From: Micromonospora sp. RHAY321
GTDB taxonomy: Bacteria; Actinomycetota; Actinomycetes; Mycobacteriales; Micromonosporaceae
NCBI RefSeq assembly: GCF_023896955.1
Contig: NZ_JAMHIW010000007.1
Coordinates: forward strand, 186,001 to 250,000
Direction of reading: 5' to 3'
Length of the DNA stretch: 64,000 nucleotides
Under the pieces are notes generated by a model. That model was given only the letters and a program-made list of their open reading frames with translations. It ran no database searches and was not told the origin of the DNA. Both the position numbers and the translations under genes were made by a program. Positions 51,523 through 60,222 of the stretch are shown here, piece after piece. How positions within the stretch are numbered: position 1 is the first letter of the stretch; every line of letters starts with the position of its first letter.

Positions 51523-54500
51523 TCAGCCGCAGGCGAGCGCGCCGAACGGCGCCTCGAACGCCACCGTCACTGGCTGGCCGTCCACGCTGCCGGTGGCCTT
51601 CACCGTCGCGACCCCGGCCGGCACCGACTCGGCGCGCGTGGTGAACGCCTGGTACGCGGACTTGCCGGGGGCGACGCTGGACACCGTGCGGGACCCGTAC
51701 GGCGTGATCAGCTCGATGCTGAGCGGCACGTCCTCGGCGTTGCGCGCGTTGACCGAGACGTAGGCGCGGGTGCCGACACACTGCGTGCGCGCCTGCACCT
51801 CGACGTCCCACGTCGGGGTCTCCGGCGGGTCACCCACGATGAGGGTCAGCGTGGTTCGCGTGGCGCCGGCCTGGCTGACGTAGTCGGGCAGGATCAGGTT
51901 GCCGATGATGGTGTAGCGACCGGGGGTGTCGACGATGTCCTCGTCGAACTCCCAGTCGACGCCGATGGCCTGGTTGTCCCGGGACCCGTCGTTGTAGGAG
52001 ACCTCCACCCTGTCCGGCAGGTGCGGCAGCTCCCCCACGTCGACGGACCGCTCGAACGTCTCGGCACCCTGGATCGAGATGCCGCCCGGCGCCGTTTCGG
52101 GCCGCACGTAGACACGGGCCTCGGTGATGAGGCCGTACGCGTCGTTCGTGCCGTAGACCACGAACGGCTCGACGTTGGTCTCCGCGACCATCGCCGGCGT
52201 GATCTCCTGCCAGTTGAACGCGACGCCGCCGCGGGCGCCGCTGGCGTAGACCGCGTCGAGCGTGCCCGGCAGGGCGGGCACCTCGCCCACGGTCGTCCGG
52301 ATGAGCACGGGCGAGCGCACCGAGTCGACGGTCTCGCCGTTGGCACGCCAGCGCAGCACGCCGGTGCCCGCGCCGCTGCCCATGAGGCCCCAGATGCGGA
52401 TGCGCAGATAGCTGGTCGTGACCGGTTGGAAGTCGAAGTGGTTGTAGGTGTTGGTGGCGAGCCCGTTCGCGTACGTCGAGTCCCCGGTGAGGGTGACCGG
52501 CGTCCAGGTGGTGCCGTCCGCTGAGCTCTCGATCGCGTACGTCGTGCCCGTGGGCCGACGGGTGCCGCCGTTGTCGTCGTACCAGTAGATGTCGGTCGAG
52601 GACAGCCGTACCGGCGCCGTCCACCGGTACTGGATCCACGCCGCCCGCTCCGGGCTGGTGCCGTTCTGCGGCTGACCCCAGTTGCCCCAGCCGTTTCCGG
52701 CCCCCGGGTTCGAGCTGGTCGGGGTGGTGCTCTCCTTGACCCGCTGGTGGTTCTCCCACGACGCGGTGCCGCTGGTGCTGATCGTCGCCGAGGAGCCGAA
52801 CTCCGCGACCACCTCCCGTTTGGCGAGCGTCACCGCCACGGTCGCCTCGGACCGCTTCTCACCGTCGCTGGCGAAGAGCCGGAACACGTAGTCACCCTCG
52901 ACCGTGCCGGTCACCCGCGTGGTCAGTGCCTTCGGGTCGGAGAAGATGACGCCGGCTCCGGACGGGGCCGAGACGGTCTCCCAGCCGTACGTCAGCTCGC
53001 TGTCGTACGGGATGCCGTCGTCGGATGCCGTGCCGACGAGTCGGGTGGACAGGTTGCCGTCCGCCGCACCGTCGCGCGCGGCGGTGACCACGGGCGCCTG
53101 GTTGGACACCTCCGGTACGTCACGCCCAGAGTCGAACACCTGGATCTCTGAGATCGCCGTGTAGAAGGTCGGGTTGTTCGTGAACGCGATGCGCAGCTTG
53201 TTCGAGGTGACGGTGTGGAACAGCGCCTCGTTGAACTTCGCCGTCGGGACGGTCGGGTTCTTGAACTGGCCCGGTACCTCCTTCCAGCCGCCGTTACCGT
53301 CGGGCACCTGCACCCACCAGCGCGCGGGTTCGCGGTAGCCACCGGCCTGGCGGTCGCTGACCGCGTACACCTTCACGTTGTCGAAGGATCTGGCCGACCC
53401 GAGGTCGAGCTCGATGTAGCCGTTCTTGTCGGTGGTCCCGTAGTTGCCCCAGTACGGCTCGTTGGCGGTGACGCCGTCGGTCACGGCCGCGAGCGACACC
53501 GGCCGCTCGGTCTCCTTGATGGCGCCGGGTGTGTGGTTCATCGACGTGGTGCTCCAGCCGGGCGTGTGGAACTGCCGCCACGGCGTCGGCCGCACGCCCT
53601 GCTGGGTGTACGACGAGCTGAGGTTGGCGCCCGCCGCCAGGTTCGGCGCATCCTCGGTGAGGTCGATGCCGGCCGTCTTCAGGTACTCGACGACGCGGGT
53701 GTCCTCGATCGGGGTGTCGACCGCGCTCGGCATGTTGGCACCGGTCGTCGCGGTGAACGTGACGGTCAGGCCGTCCTCGGCCTGGACCTGGTTGGTACGC
53801 GGGTCGTAGGTGAGCTTGCCGAGCTTGTCGGTGCTCACCTTCTTCTCGCCGTTGAGGAACAGGCTGTAGCCGGCGCCCAGGCCGTAGTTGCTGCCGTCGG
53901 GGTCCCAGACGATGGTGACGTCCTGACCGTGGTAGCGCAGGTTGTTGGCCATGAAGTGGTCGTAGCCGAACTGGATCGGCGACAGCTCGATCTTGTCGTC
54001 GGAGCGCGGCTGGAGGCCGGCCATGTCCTCGACGAAGATGTAGTTCATGTTGCCGAGCATCACGTGGTTCGGGTTGTTGCGGTTGTAGGTCTTCGCGGTC
54101 GGGTCCCAGTTGGAGTAGTACTCCGCCTGGTTCGGGGCGCGCAGGTCCGCGTTCGGGTAGATGCTCCAGGCCATCCAGTCCAGCAGCCGCTTGGCGTACG
54201 CCGGGGTGATGTACTTCTGCTCCGGGTCGTAGTGGCGCAACGCCGAGCGGACACCGCGGTACTGCACGGTGAAGTTGATGTTGGAGAAGTTGTTGGAGCC
54301 GCCGATCCCGTAGGCCGTCCGGTCGTACTGGTTGGCGGTGTAGAACGGGAAGATCGGGAAGTTGTCGCCGTAGGTCAGGAACCGGAACCCGTCGACGTAG
54401 TTCTGCCACTGGTCGAACGGGATGAGGTTCTCGGCGTAGACGTCGTAGAGATTGGACTCCCGGGCCGGGATCAGGTCGCGGGCCGACGCGGGCAGCGGGT

Positions 54501-56262
54501 TGGGCCGGCCGTTGGCGGTGGCCGCGCTGGTGGCGCCGTGCGACGTGCCGGCGAGGAACATCCGCATGTCGGGGCTCCACAGCCGATCGAGGATCGCCGC
54601 GCGGATGTCGTTGGCGCCGCCGGCCATCTCGTCGACCTTGCCCTGGTCGGCGCCGGCGATCTGGTAGAGCTGGCGGGCGGCGTCGAACGCGCCCCACACG
54701 TACGCCGACTCGGGGCGCTCGATGGTGCGCGCGCCGGGTGCCCCGGCGTTGGCCTTCGGGTAGCCGAAGGTGATCGCGTCGGCGTCGTTGCCCGGCATGT
54801 AGTTGGTGTCGTAGGCGATGAGGTTGTCGCCGTTGCCGTCGTAGTGCTCCAGCTGGCCGACGCCGTCGCCCTCGAAGTAGCGGGCGAACTTCCGAGCGAT
54901 CTCCCTGCCGCCGCCGTGCACGTTGTAGGCCTCGAGCCCGGCGGTGCCGAGGTACTGCGAGTAGTGGTTGTTCCAGCTCGTGTGCCCCGGGCTGTCCAGG
55001 AACGCCGAGGAGCCGGACAGCTCGCCGATGTTGAGGACCTGGCCGTACGGCAGGTAGGGCGTGCGCAGCCACTTGGTGTCCTGCAGGTGCATCGGCTGGG
55101 TCAGCGCGACGGCGTTCTGGTAGAGGTTCACCCCCTCGATCGTCGTGGGGTACTGGTAGACGTGACCGGGTGCGTTGGCGTCGAGCGTGTTGTACCGCTC
55201 GCCCCACCAGCGGTAGACGATGGCCTTCTCCAAGGCGGGGTCGGGCACGTCGATGTAGGGCACGTCCTGCGCCCAACGGCGGTTGAACGCGGTGATGCCG
55301 GTGCGCACTGCCGTGGCCGGCGACATCGCGGCGTACTCCTGGTAGCTCTGCACCGTCTTCGGCAGCGTCGCCGAGGAGACGGCGCCGACCACCGACAGCG
55401 ACACCGTGCCGCCGGCCGGCACGGTGATCTCGCGGTCGAGGTTGGCTCCGGTACGACTGAAGCCGGCACCGGTGAGGTCGACCCTGACCGAGTCCCACGC
55501 GGTGTCGACGAGCCCGTTGTTGGAGCCGCTGGTGATGGTGCGCGTGCCGGTCAGCGTGGCCGCGCCCGGCCCGGCCTGGGTGGCCAGCGGAGACGCGGCG
55601 CGGACGGTGAAGGTGGCCGGCGCGTCACCGGGGTTGCCGAAGTCGATGGCGGTGACGGCGACGTTGTCCTCGGTGATGAACTTGGTCTGGTCGGCGGTGA
55701 CCCCGGTGCTCCCGATCGTGTACCGGGTCCTCGCGTGGCTCGGCGCGTTGAAGCGGTTGGCGTTGACCTCGGTGACGGTCTGCCCGGGCACCGTGACGGT
55801 GTACAGGTTGCCGAGGTTGTTGGGGCCACCGACGTACGCGCTGCCGGCGAAGCCCATGCTGGTGAAGTTGTTGTTGCTCGCGCCGCGCATGTAGAGGGAG
55901 CGGCCCCGGGTCATCAGCACCGCCGACCCTAGTGTTCCGGGGACCCCCAGCACCCGGTCGAGGTAGTAGTCCGTGCCGCCGGCGGCCAGATCCTTCTCGA
56001 AGATCGACTGGTGCATGTTCCCCGCGGTGAACGGCACACCGGGCTTGAGCTGGTTGGCGACGTCGCCGACGTTGCTGTACGCCGGGTCGCCGATCTCCAT
56101 GGCATGGTTCTGCCCGTTGGTGTAGACGCCGACGTCACCCTCGTTGCCCGGCAGGATCGGGCTGGCGGCATTGGCCGGGGACGGTACGCCGACCGCCCCT
56201 CCCACCACCAGCGCAGCCAGGGCGGCCCAGAGGGGCACCCTCCTCACTCGTCTATGGATCAT
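51523..56262 (-). CDS. Very large secreted MGH1-like glycoside hydrolase, multidomain
   Basis: A 1579-residue secreted protein. ATG 56262 follows AAGGAGG; the signal peptide ends at ANAA (about residue 28). N-terminal beta-sandwich (about 30-310), then an (alpha/alpha)6-type catalytic region (about 330-840) with DVPYIDVPDPALEKAIVYRW, HTSWNNHYSQYLGTAGLEAY and NRNNPNHVMLGNMNYIFVED; it looks like the GH63/MGH1 or GH142 clan but I cannot fix the family. Then discoidin (about 874-1045), Ig-like (about 1054-1147), discoidin (about 1157-1310), two Big_4-like domains (about 1324-1470) and the shared C-terminal module (about 1484-1579). First gene of the secreted operon, behind the GTTAGCGCTAAC operator. 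Confidence 0.85.
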   Translation of the reverse strand: MIHRRVRRVPLWAALAALVVGGAVGVPSPANAASPILPGNEGDVGVYTNGQNHAMEIGDPAYSNVGDVANQLKPGVPFTAGNMHQSIFEKDLAAGGTDYYLDRVLGVPGTLGSAVLMTRGRSLYMRGASNNNFTSMGFAGSAYVGGPNNLGNLYTVTVPGQTVTEVNANRFNAPSHARTRYTIGSTGVTADQTKFITEDNVAVTAIDFGNPGDAPATFTVRAASPLATQAGPGAATLTGTRTITSGSNNGLVDTAWDSVRVDLTGAGFSRTGANLDREITVPAGGTVSLSVVGAVSSATLPKTVQSYQEYAAMSPATAVRTGITAFNRRWAQDVPYIDVPDPALEKAIVYRWWGERYNTLDANAPGHVYQYPTTIEGVNLYQNAVALTQPMHLQDTKWLRTPYLPYGQVLNIGELSGSSAFLDSPGHTSWNNHYSQYLGTAGLEAYNVHGGGREIARKFARYFEGDGVGQLEHYDGNGDNLIAYDTNYMPGNDADAITFGYPKANAGAPGARTIERPESAYVWGAFDAARQLYQIAGADQGKVDEMAGGANDIRAAILDRLWSPDMRMFLAGTSHGATSAATANGRPNPLPASARDLIPARESNLYDVYAENLIPFDQWQNYVDGFRFLTYGDNFPIFPFYTANQYDRTAYGIGGSNNFSNINFTVQYRGVRSALRHYDPEQKYITPAYAKRLLDWMAWSIYPNADLRAPNQAEYYSNWDPTAKTYNRNNPNHVMLGNMNYIFVEDMAGLQPRSDDKIELSPIQFGYDHFMANNLRYHGQDVTIVWDPDGSNYGLGAGYSLFLNGEKKVSTDKLGKLTYDPRTNQVQAEDGLTVTFTATTGANMPSAVDTPIEDTRVVEYLKTAGIDLTEDAPNLAAGANLSSSYTQQGVRPTPWRQFHTPGWSTTSMNHTPGAIKETERPVSLAAVTDGVTANEPYWGNYGTTDKNGYIELDLGSARSFDNVKVYAVSDRQAGGYREPARWWVQVPDGNGGWKEVPGQFKNPTVPTAKFNEALFHTVTSNKLRIAFTNNPTFYTAISEIQVFDSGRDVPEVSNQAPVVTAARDGAADGNLSTRLVGTASDDGIPYDSELTYGWETVSAPSGAGVIFSDPKALTTRVTGTVEGDYVFRLFASDGEKRSEATVAVTLAKREVVAEFGSSATISTSGTASWENHQRVKESTTPTSSNPGAGNGWGNWGQPQNGTSPERAAWIQYRWTAPVRLSSTDIYWYDDNGGTRRPTGTTYAIESSADGTTWTPVTLTGDSTYANGLATNTYNHFDFQPVTTSYLRIRIWGLMGSGAGTGVLRWRANGETVDSVRSPVLIRTTVGEVPALPGTLDAVYASGARGGVAFNWQEITPAMVAETNVEPFVVYGTNDAYGLITEARVYVRPETAPGGISIQGAETFERSVDVGELPHLPDRVEVSYNDGSRDNQAIGVDWEFDEDIVDTPGRYTIIGNLILPDYVSQAGATRTTLTLIVGDPPETPTWDVEVQARTQCVGTRAYVSVNARNAEDVPLSIELITPYGSRTVSSVAPGKSAYQAFTTRAESVPAGVATVKATGSVDGQPVTVAFEAPFGALACG

Positions 56263-56313
56263 GTCGTTCCTCCTTGTCGTCGGTGCGGCTGAACGGGTGA
56301 GGCGGGTGTAGAA

Positions 56314-56325
56314 GTTAGCGCTAAC
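56314..56325. promoter_or_regulatory. LacI-type operator before the secreted-hydrolase operon
   Basis: GTTAGCGCTAAC is a perfect 12-bp palindrome 51 bases upstream of the start of the first secreted hydrolase and within the 94-base gap after the intracellular GH127 gene. The form is typical of LacI/GalR operators (central CG, symmetric half-sites). It implies a second, separately controlled promoter. Binding by LacI 1 or LacI 2 is inferred. Confidence 0.75.
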
Positions 56326-56356
56326 ATCAGAGAGCCTCTCGGCCTGTGACATGTGG

Positions 56357-58279
56357 TCAGCGCACTGTCGGGAGCCAGACGCGCATGGTCGAGGGCCCTC
56401 GGTTGGCCCAGTCGTGGTACGCCACCAGCGGCACCTCGTCGAGGCCCTCGCCGACCGTCGGCGCCGACTCGACCGCGTCGGTCCGGTAGGGCCAGTCGTG
56501 GTCTCGCGGGTGGACGCGCCTGCAGCGCACGGTGACCCGGCCATTCACGAGGCGGGGCGGTCGGCTGGTGTCGACGCGGAGCTCGTCGACCGTCTCGACG
56601 CCGGGCACGTCCACCGACTCCAGGGCGAGCACGACGGGGCCGTGCTCCACCGCGACGCAGCCACGGACCGCGTCGATGCGCGCGTCCGGGTGGGTGAACC
56701 GCGGCGCCATCGGCAGGGACAGGACGACCTCGTCGCCGCGGCGCCACGTCCGGCGCTCGGTGACGAAACCCGGCCCGACCGGCCGGGTGTCTCCGGCGAT
56801 GGTCAACGTCGCACCCTCGGCCGCCCAGCCGGGCACCCGCACCGTCAGCGACCAGGGCTGGTCGTCGTCGCTCTCGATCCGGACCCGAATCTGCCCGCCG
56901 TGCGGGTAGTCGGTCGCCACGCTCACACGAAGATCACGCCCGTCTGCGAACCGGTGCTCGATGGTCCCGGGCAGGTACTGGTGCAGCTGGACACCCTCGT
57001 CGTCGGACGTCGCGACGTACGCCGTCAGGCTGGCCAGGGTGCGGGCGACGTTCGTCGGGCAGCAGGAGACCTCGAACCACGGCGCCCGCAGGGAGGCCGC
57101 CGCGCGCAGGCTGGGCCGGTCGGCGTCGGGGAGGGTGCCCAGCTCGCGGCGGTGCAGCGTGTTCGTGTAGAAGAAACTCCGCCCGTCGGCCGACGGCGAG
57201 GTCGACACCACGTTGAACAGCGTCCGCTCGATGAGGTCGGCGTAGCGGGCGTCGCCGTCGGCGAGCAGCAGCCGCCACGCGAGCATCACCGAGCCGACCC
57301 CGGCGCAGGTCTCCGAGTACGCGCGGTCGGGCGGCAGCACCCAGTCCTCGCCGAACGCCTCGTCCTGGTGCCGGGAGCCCTGCCCGCCGGTGACGTACGT
57401 GCGCCGGGCCACCCCGTTGCTCCACTGGTTGCGCACCGCGTCCAGCAGGCTGGTGTCCTTCAGGTCGACGGCGACGTCGGCGGCGCCGGCAGCGAGGTAG
57501 TTTGCCCGTACCGCGTGCCCCCGCAGGACCGTCGCCTCCCGGACGGGAAGCTCGTCCTGGAAGTACTCCCGGCCGAACTCCACATCGCTGAGCCGGCCGT
57601 GGCCCCGGCGGTCGACGAAGAGAGCCGCCTGGCTCAGGTAGCGGTCATCGCCGGTGACCCGGGCGAACTCCACAAGCGCCGTCTCGATCCCCGGGTGTCC
57701 ACAGAGGCCGTCGATGCCGTCCGGCCCGAACGTCTCGCACACGTTGTCGGCGGCACGGCGGGCGACCTCGAACAGGCCGTCGTCCGCGCCCGGACGCGTT
57801 CGGGCGCGGGCGACCGCGGCCTGGAGGAGATGACCGACGCAGTAGAGCTCGTGACCCCATTCGAGGTCGGACCAGCGGGGGGCCTGCCCCGGACGGCCGA
57901 ATCTCGTGTTGAGGTAGCCGTCGGCCTCCTGCGCCGCAGCCACCCGCCGCACGACGGCGCGGAACCTCGACTCGAGTTCCGCATCGCCGGTCCGGCCGAT
58001 CTCCCACGCCATCGCCTCGAGGAACTTGTAGATCTCCGAGTCGGAGAACTCGCGACCACGGCGATCGCGTGACAGGTCGCCCCGCACAGCGAGGTCGAAG
58101 TTGCCGATCCAGCCTTCCCGCTCGATCCAGTGCTCGATGTGCGGGAGAGTCGCGACGCCGTTGATCGATTGACGCTCGGCCCAGAATCCCCCCGTGATCC
58201 GGACCTGGTCCAGCCCGAGCGGCCGGAGCCGGCCACGGATCGGCAGGACGGGGGCGGCCGCAGGTACGGTGCCGCTCAT
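56357..58279 (-). CDS. Cytoplasmic GH127 beta-L-arabinofuranosidase
   Basis: A 640-residue enzyme close in length and layout to HypBA1. It has no signal peptide. Motifs: GGFWAERQSIN, DGYLNTRF, DLEWGHELYCVGHLLQAAVA, TYVTGGQGSRHQDEAFGEDW with the acid/base Glu (about 306), YSETCAGVGS (E-x-C, zinc) and VSCCPTNVAR (Cys pair with the nucleophile, about 405). It releases L-arabinose from short beta-arabinosides after import. The ATG at 58279 has AAGG six bases upstream; another ATG at 58285 overlaps the permease stop (ATGA). Fourth gene of the importer operon. Confidence 0.92.
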   Translation of the reverse strand: MSGTVPAAAPVLPIRGRLRPLGLDQVRITGGFWAERQSINGVATLPHIEHWIEREGWIGNFDLAVRGDLSRDRRGREFSDSEIYKFLEAMAWEIGRTGDAELESRFRAVVRRVAAAQEADGYLNTRFGRPGQAPRWSDLEWGHELYCVGHLLQAAVARARTRPGADDGLFEVARRAADNVCETFGPDGIDGLCGHPGIETALVEFARVTGDDRYLSQAALFVDRRGHGRLSDVEFGREYFQDELPVREATVLRGHAVRANYLAAGAADVAVDLKDTSLLDAVRNQWSNGVARRTYVTGGQGSRHQDEAFGEDWVLPPDRAYSETCAGVGSVMLAWRLLLADGDARYADLIERTLFNVVSTSPSADGRSFFYTNTLHRRELGTLPDADRPSLRAAASLRAPWFEVSCCPTNVARTLASLTAYVATSDDEGVQLHQYLPGTIEHRFADGRDLRVSVATDYPHGGQIRVRIESDDDQPWSLTVRVPGWAAEGATLTIAGDTRPVGPGFVTERRTWRRGDEVVLSLPMAPRFTHPDARIDAVRGCVAVEHGPVVLALESVDVPGVETVDELRVDTSRPPRLVNGRVTVRCRRVHPRDHDWPYRTDAVESAPTVGEGLDEVPLVAYHDWANRGPSTMRVWLPTVR

Positions 58280-58281
58280 GG

Positions 58282-59193
58282 TCATCCTTTCATCGCGCCG
58301 GACATGAAGCCGCGCACGTAGTGTCGTTGGAGCAGCAGGAACAGAACGATGCACGGAAGGGCGAGCACGACGACGCCCGCTTCGGTCGCCCCGTAGTCGA
58401 CGACACCCTGGACCTGGCCCCGCAGATTGGACACAGCGAGCGGGAGGGTCATGCGCTCGGTGTCGTTGATGAGGATCAGCGGCGCCATGAAGTCGTTCCA
58501 CGCGGTGAGGAACGCGAACAGCCCCACGGTGATGAGGCCCGGCTTCACCGCGGGCAACAGCACCCGCCACAGCGCGCTGAATGTCGAGCAGCCGTCGACC
58601 ATCGCGGCCTCGTCCAACTCGCGTGGCACCGCCTCGAAGGAGATGCGCATCAGGAAGGTCGAGAATGGGAGCTGGAACATCGTCAGCACCAGCGCGACGC
58701 CGACGAGGGAGTTCTGTAGCCCCACCTGGTTGAGCAGCACGTAGAGCGGGATCAGCAACGTCGCGTACGGGACCATCAGGATGGCGAGCGTGACCAGGAA
58801 CAGGATGTTCTTGCCGGGGAAGCGGAACCGGGCGAACGCGTAACCACCGAGGAGGGAGATCAGCAGCGTCAGCGCGACCGCGAGCAGGGCGACGAACGCC
58901 GTGTTGGCGAGGTAGCGCCAGATGCCTGCCTGGTAGTTCGCCAGCGTCTCGTAGTTGCCGAAGCCCCAGCCGTCCACCTGGTTCGTGCCGGCCCGCGGGC
59001 CGACCGAGGCGACCGCCGTCCAGAGCAGCGGAGCCAGGAAAATCAGCCCGACCGATCCGGAGAACACCCAGTACGGTGTGCGCAGCGCGATGCCGCCGAT
59101 GGTGACGCCCCTGGGTCTGTTGCGGCGAGTTGGCCCCTCGACGGATGGCGGGGCCCCGCCGTCAGCGATGTGGGAACGGGATACGGCGACCAT
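58282..59193 (-). CDS. Carbohydrate ABC transporter permease (MalG type)
   Basis: A 303-residue membrane permease with six hydrophobic segments. The coupling EAA loop is FEAVPRELDEAAMVDGCSTF. The N-terminal 35 residues are a hydrophilic extension. The ATG at 59193 starts five bases after the stop of the partner permease gene. It pairs with the MalF-type permease; no ATPase gene is present here, so a shared MsiK-type ATPase encoded elsewhere is expected, as in Streptomyces. Probable substrate: beta-L-arabinooligosaccharide. Confidence 0.93.
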   Translation of the reverse strand: MVAVSRSHIADGGAPPSVEGPTRRNRPRGVTIGGIALRTPYWVFSGSVGLIFLAPLLWTAVASVGPRAGTNQVDGWGFGNYETLANYQAGIWRYLANTAFVALLAVALTLLISLLGGYAFARFRFPGKNILFLVTLAILMVPYATLLIPLYVLLNQVGLQNSLVGVALVLTMFQLPFSTFLMRISFEAVPRELDEAAMVDGCSTFSALWRVLLPAVKPGLITVGLFAFLTAWNDFMAPLILINDTERMTLPLAVSNLRGQVQGVVDYGATEAGVVVLALPCIVLFLLLQRHYVRGFMSGAMKG

Positions 59194-59198
59194 CGGCG

Positions 59199-60116
59199 TC
59201 AGCTCTCCTCGGACCGGAAGGCGCGCAGTTGCAGCGCGTTGATGAGGACCAGGGCCAGCAGCACGATGAGGGAGAGCGCCGCCGCCACACCAAGGTCGTT
59301 CTGACCCTGGAACGCCACCATGTAGATGAGCTGGACGACGGTGATCGTGCTGTTGTCCGGACCGCCCTTCGTCAGGATGTAGAACTGCTCGAAGGCGAGC
59401 AGCGAACCGGTCACGCAGAGCACGGTCGTCAGCGCCAGGGTCGGACGCAGCAGCGGCAGGGTGATCTTCCGGAAGGTCTGCCACCGGCTGGCGCCGTCCG
59501 CGCGGGCGGCCTCGTACACGTCCGCCGGTATGCCCTGGAGGCCGACCAGCATGAGCACCATGTAGAAGCCGGCGTAGCGCCACACGATGAGGAAGGTCGT
59601 CGAGATGAGCGCCGCGGTCGGTGAACCGAGGAAGGTGATGCCGAGCCGATCCAGCACGGGCGCCAGAGGGCTCGCGTACGGCGAGTAGAGCACGTAGAAC
59701 AGCAGGGACGCCGACGCCAGACCAAGCGCACTGGGAATCAGGAACGACGCGCGGAGCAGGTTGTTCCACCGGCTCGACTCCTGCACGAGCAGGGCCAGCC
59801 CCAGGCCGAGGGCCAGGAGCAGCACGGTCGCGAGCACGGTGTACTTGACGGTGAACACCACCGAGTCGGTGAAGAACCGGTGGTTGACCGCCTTCACGAA
59901 GTTGTCGGGAGCGTTGATCCCCTGGTTGCCGGTGAGCAGCGGCCATCTCGACACCGACATCCTGATGACGAGCAGCAGCGGTACGGCGAAGAGCGCCACG
60001 ACGAACACCGCGGTCGGTGTCGCGTAGAGCCAGCCCAGCAGGGCCTGACGGCCGCGTGGCCGGGCACGGCCCCGCGTCGCCGCGCTGGGCGGGCGAGACG
60101 GTGCGGTGACTCTCAT
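59199..60116 (-). CDS. Carbohydrate ABC transporter permease (MalF type)
   Basis: A 305-residue permease with six hydrophobic segments and the EAA loop IPADVYEAARADGASRWQTF. The ATG at 60116 follows GAGAGGG; about 25 basic, Pro-rich residues precede the first helix. It forms the membrane channel with the downstream MalG-type protein. A perfect hairpin lies between the binding-protein gene and this gene. Confidence 0.93.
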   Translation of the reverse strand: MRVTAPSRPPSAATRGRARPRGRQALLGWLYATPTAVFVVALFAVPLLLVIRMSVSRWPLLTGNQGINAPDNFVKAVNHRFFTDSVVFTVKYTVLATVLLLALGLGLALLVQESSRWNNLLRASFLIPSALGLASASLLFYVLYSPYASPLAPVLDRLGITFLGSPTAALISTTFLIVWRYAGFYMVLMLVGLQGIPADVYEAARADGASRWQTFRKITLPLLRPTLALTTVLCVTGSLLAFEQFYILTKGGPDNSTITVVQLIYMVAFQGQNDLGVAAALSLIVLLALVLINALQLRAFRSEES

Positions 60117-60176
60117 GGGAACCCTCTCGATCGGTCGGCGGCTGGCGATCGTTGACGTCTGCGGGTCGTTCCGCCG

Positions 60177-60212
60177 GGGTGTGTGCCGGAAGCCGTGCGT
60201 CGGCACACACCC
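60177..60212 (-). terminator. Intercistronic hairpin between sugar-binding-protein and permease genes
   Basis: GGGTGTGTGCCG and CGGCACACACCC form a perfect 12-bp stem with a 12-base loop. It begins 11 bases after the binding-protein stop and ends 60 bases before the permease start, the same placement as in the amino acid ABC operon. Confidence 0.7.
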
Positions 60213-60222
60213 GCGGTGGGCC

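Noticed and set aside
48311..51763. 1150-codon open frame on the plus strand opposite the GH43 gene
   Set aside because: Pure antisense shadow caused by strong third-position G/C; no domain, no ribosome site, low-complexity product.
53215..55932. 905-codon open frame on the plus strand opposite the MGH1-like gene
   Set aside because: Same reason: antisense of a high-GC gene with complete domains on the other strand.
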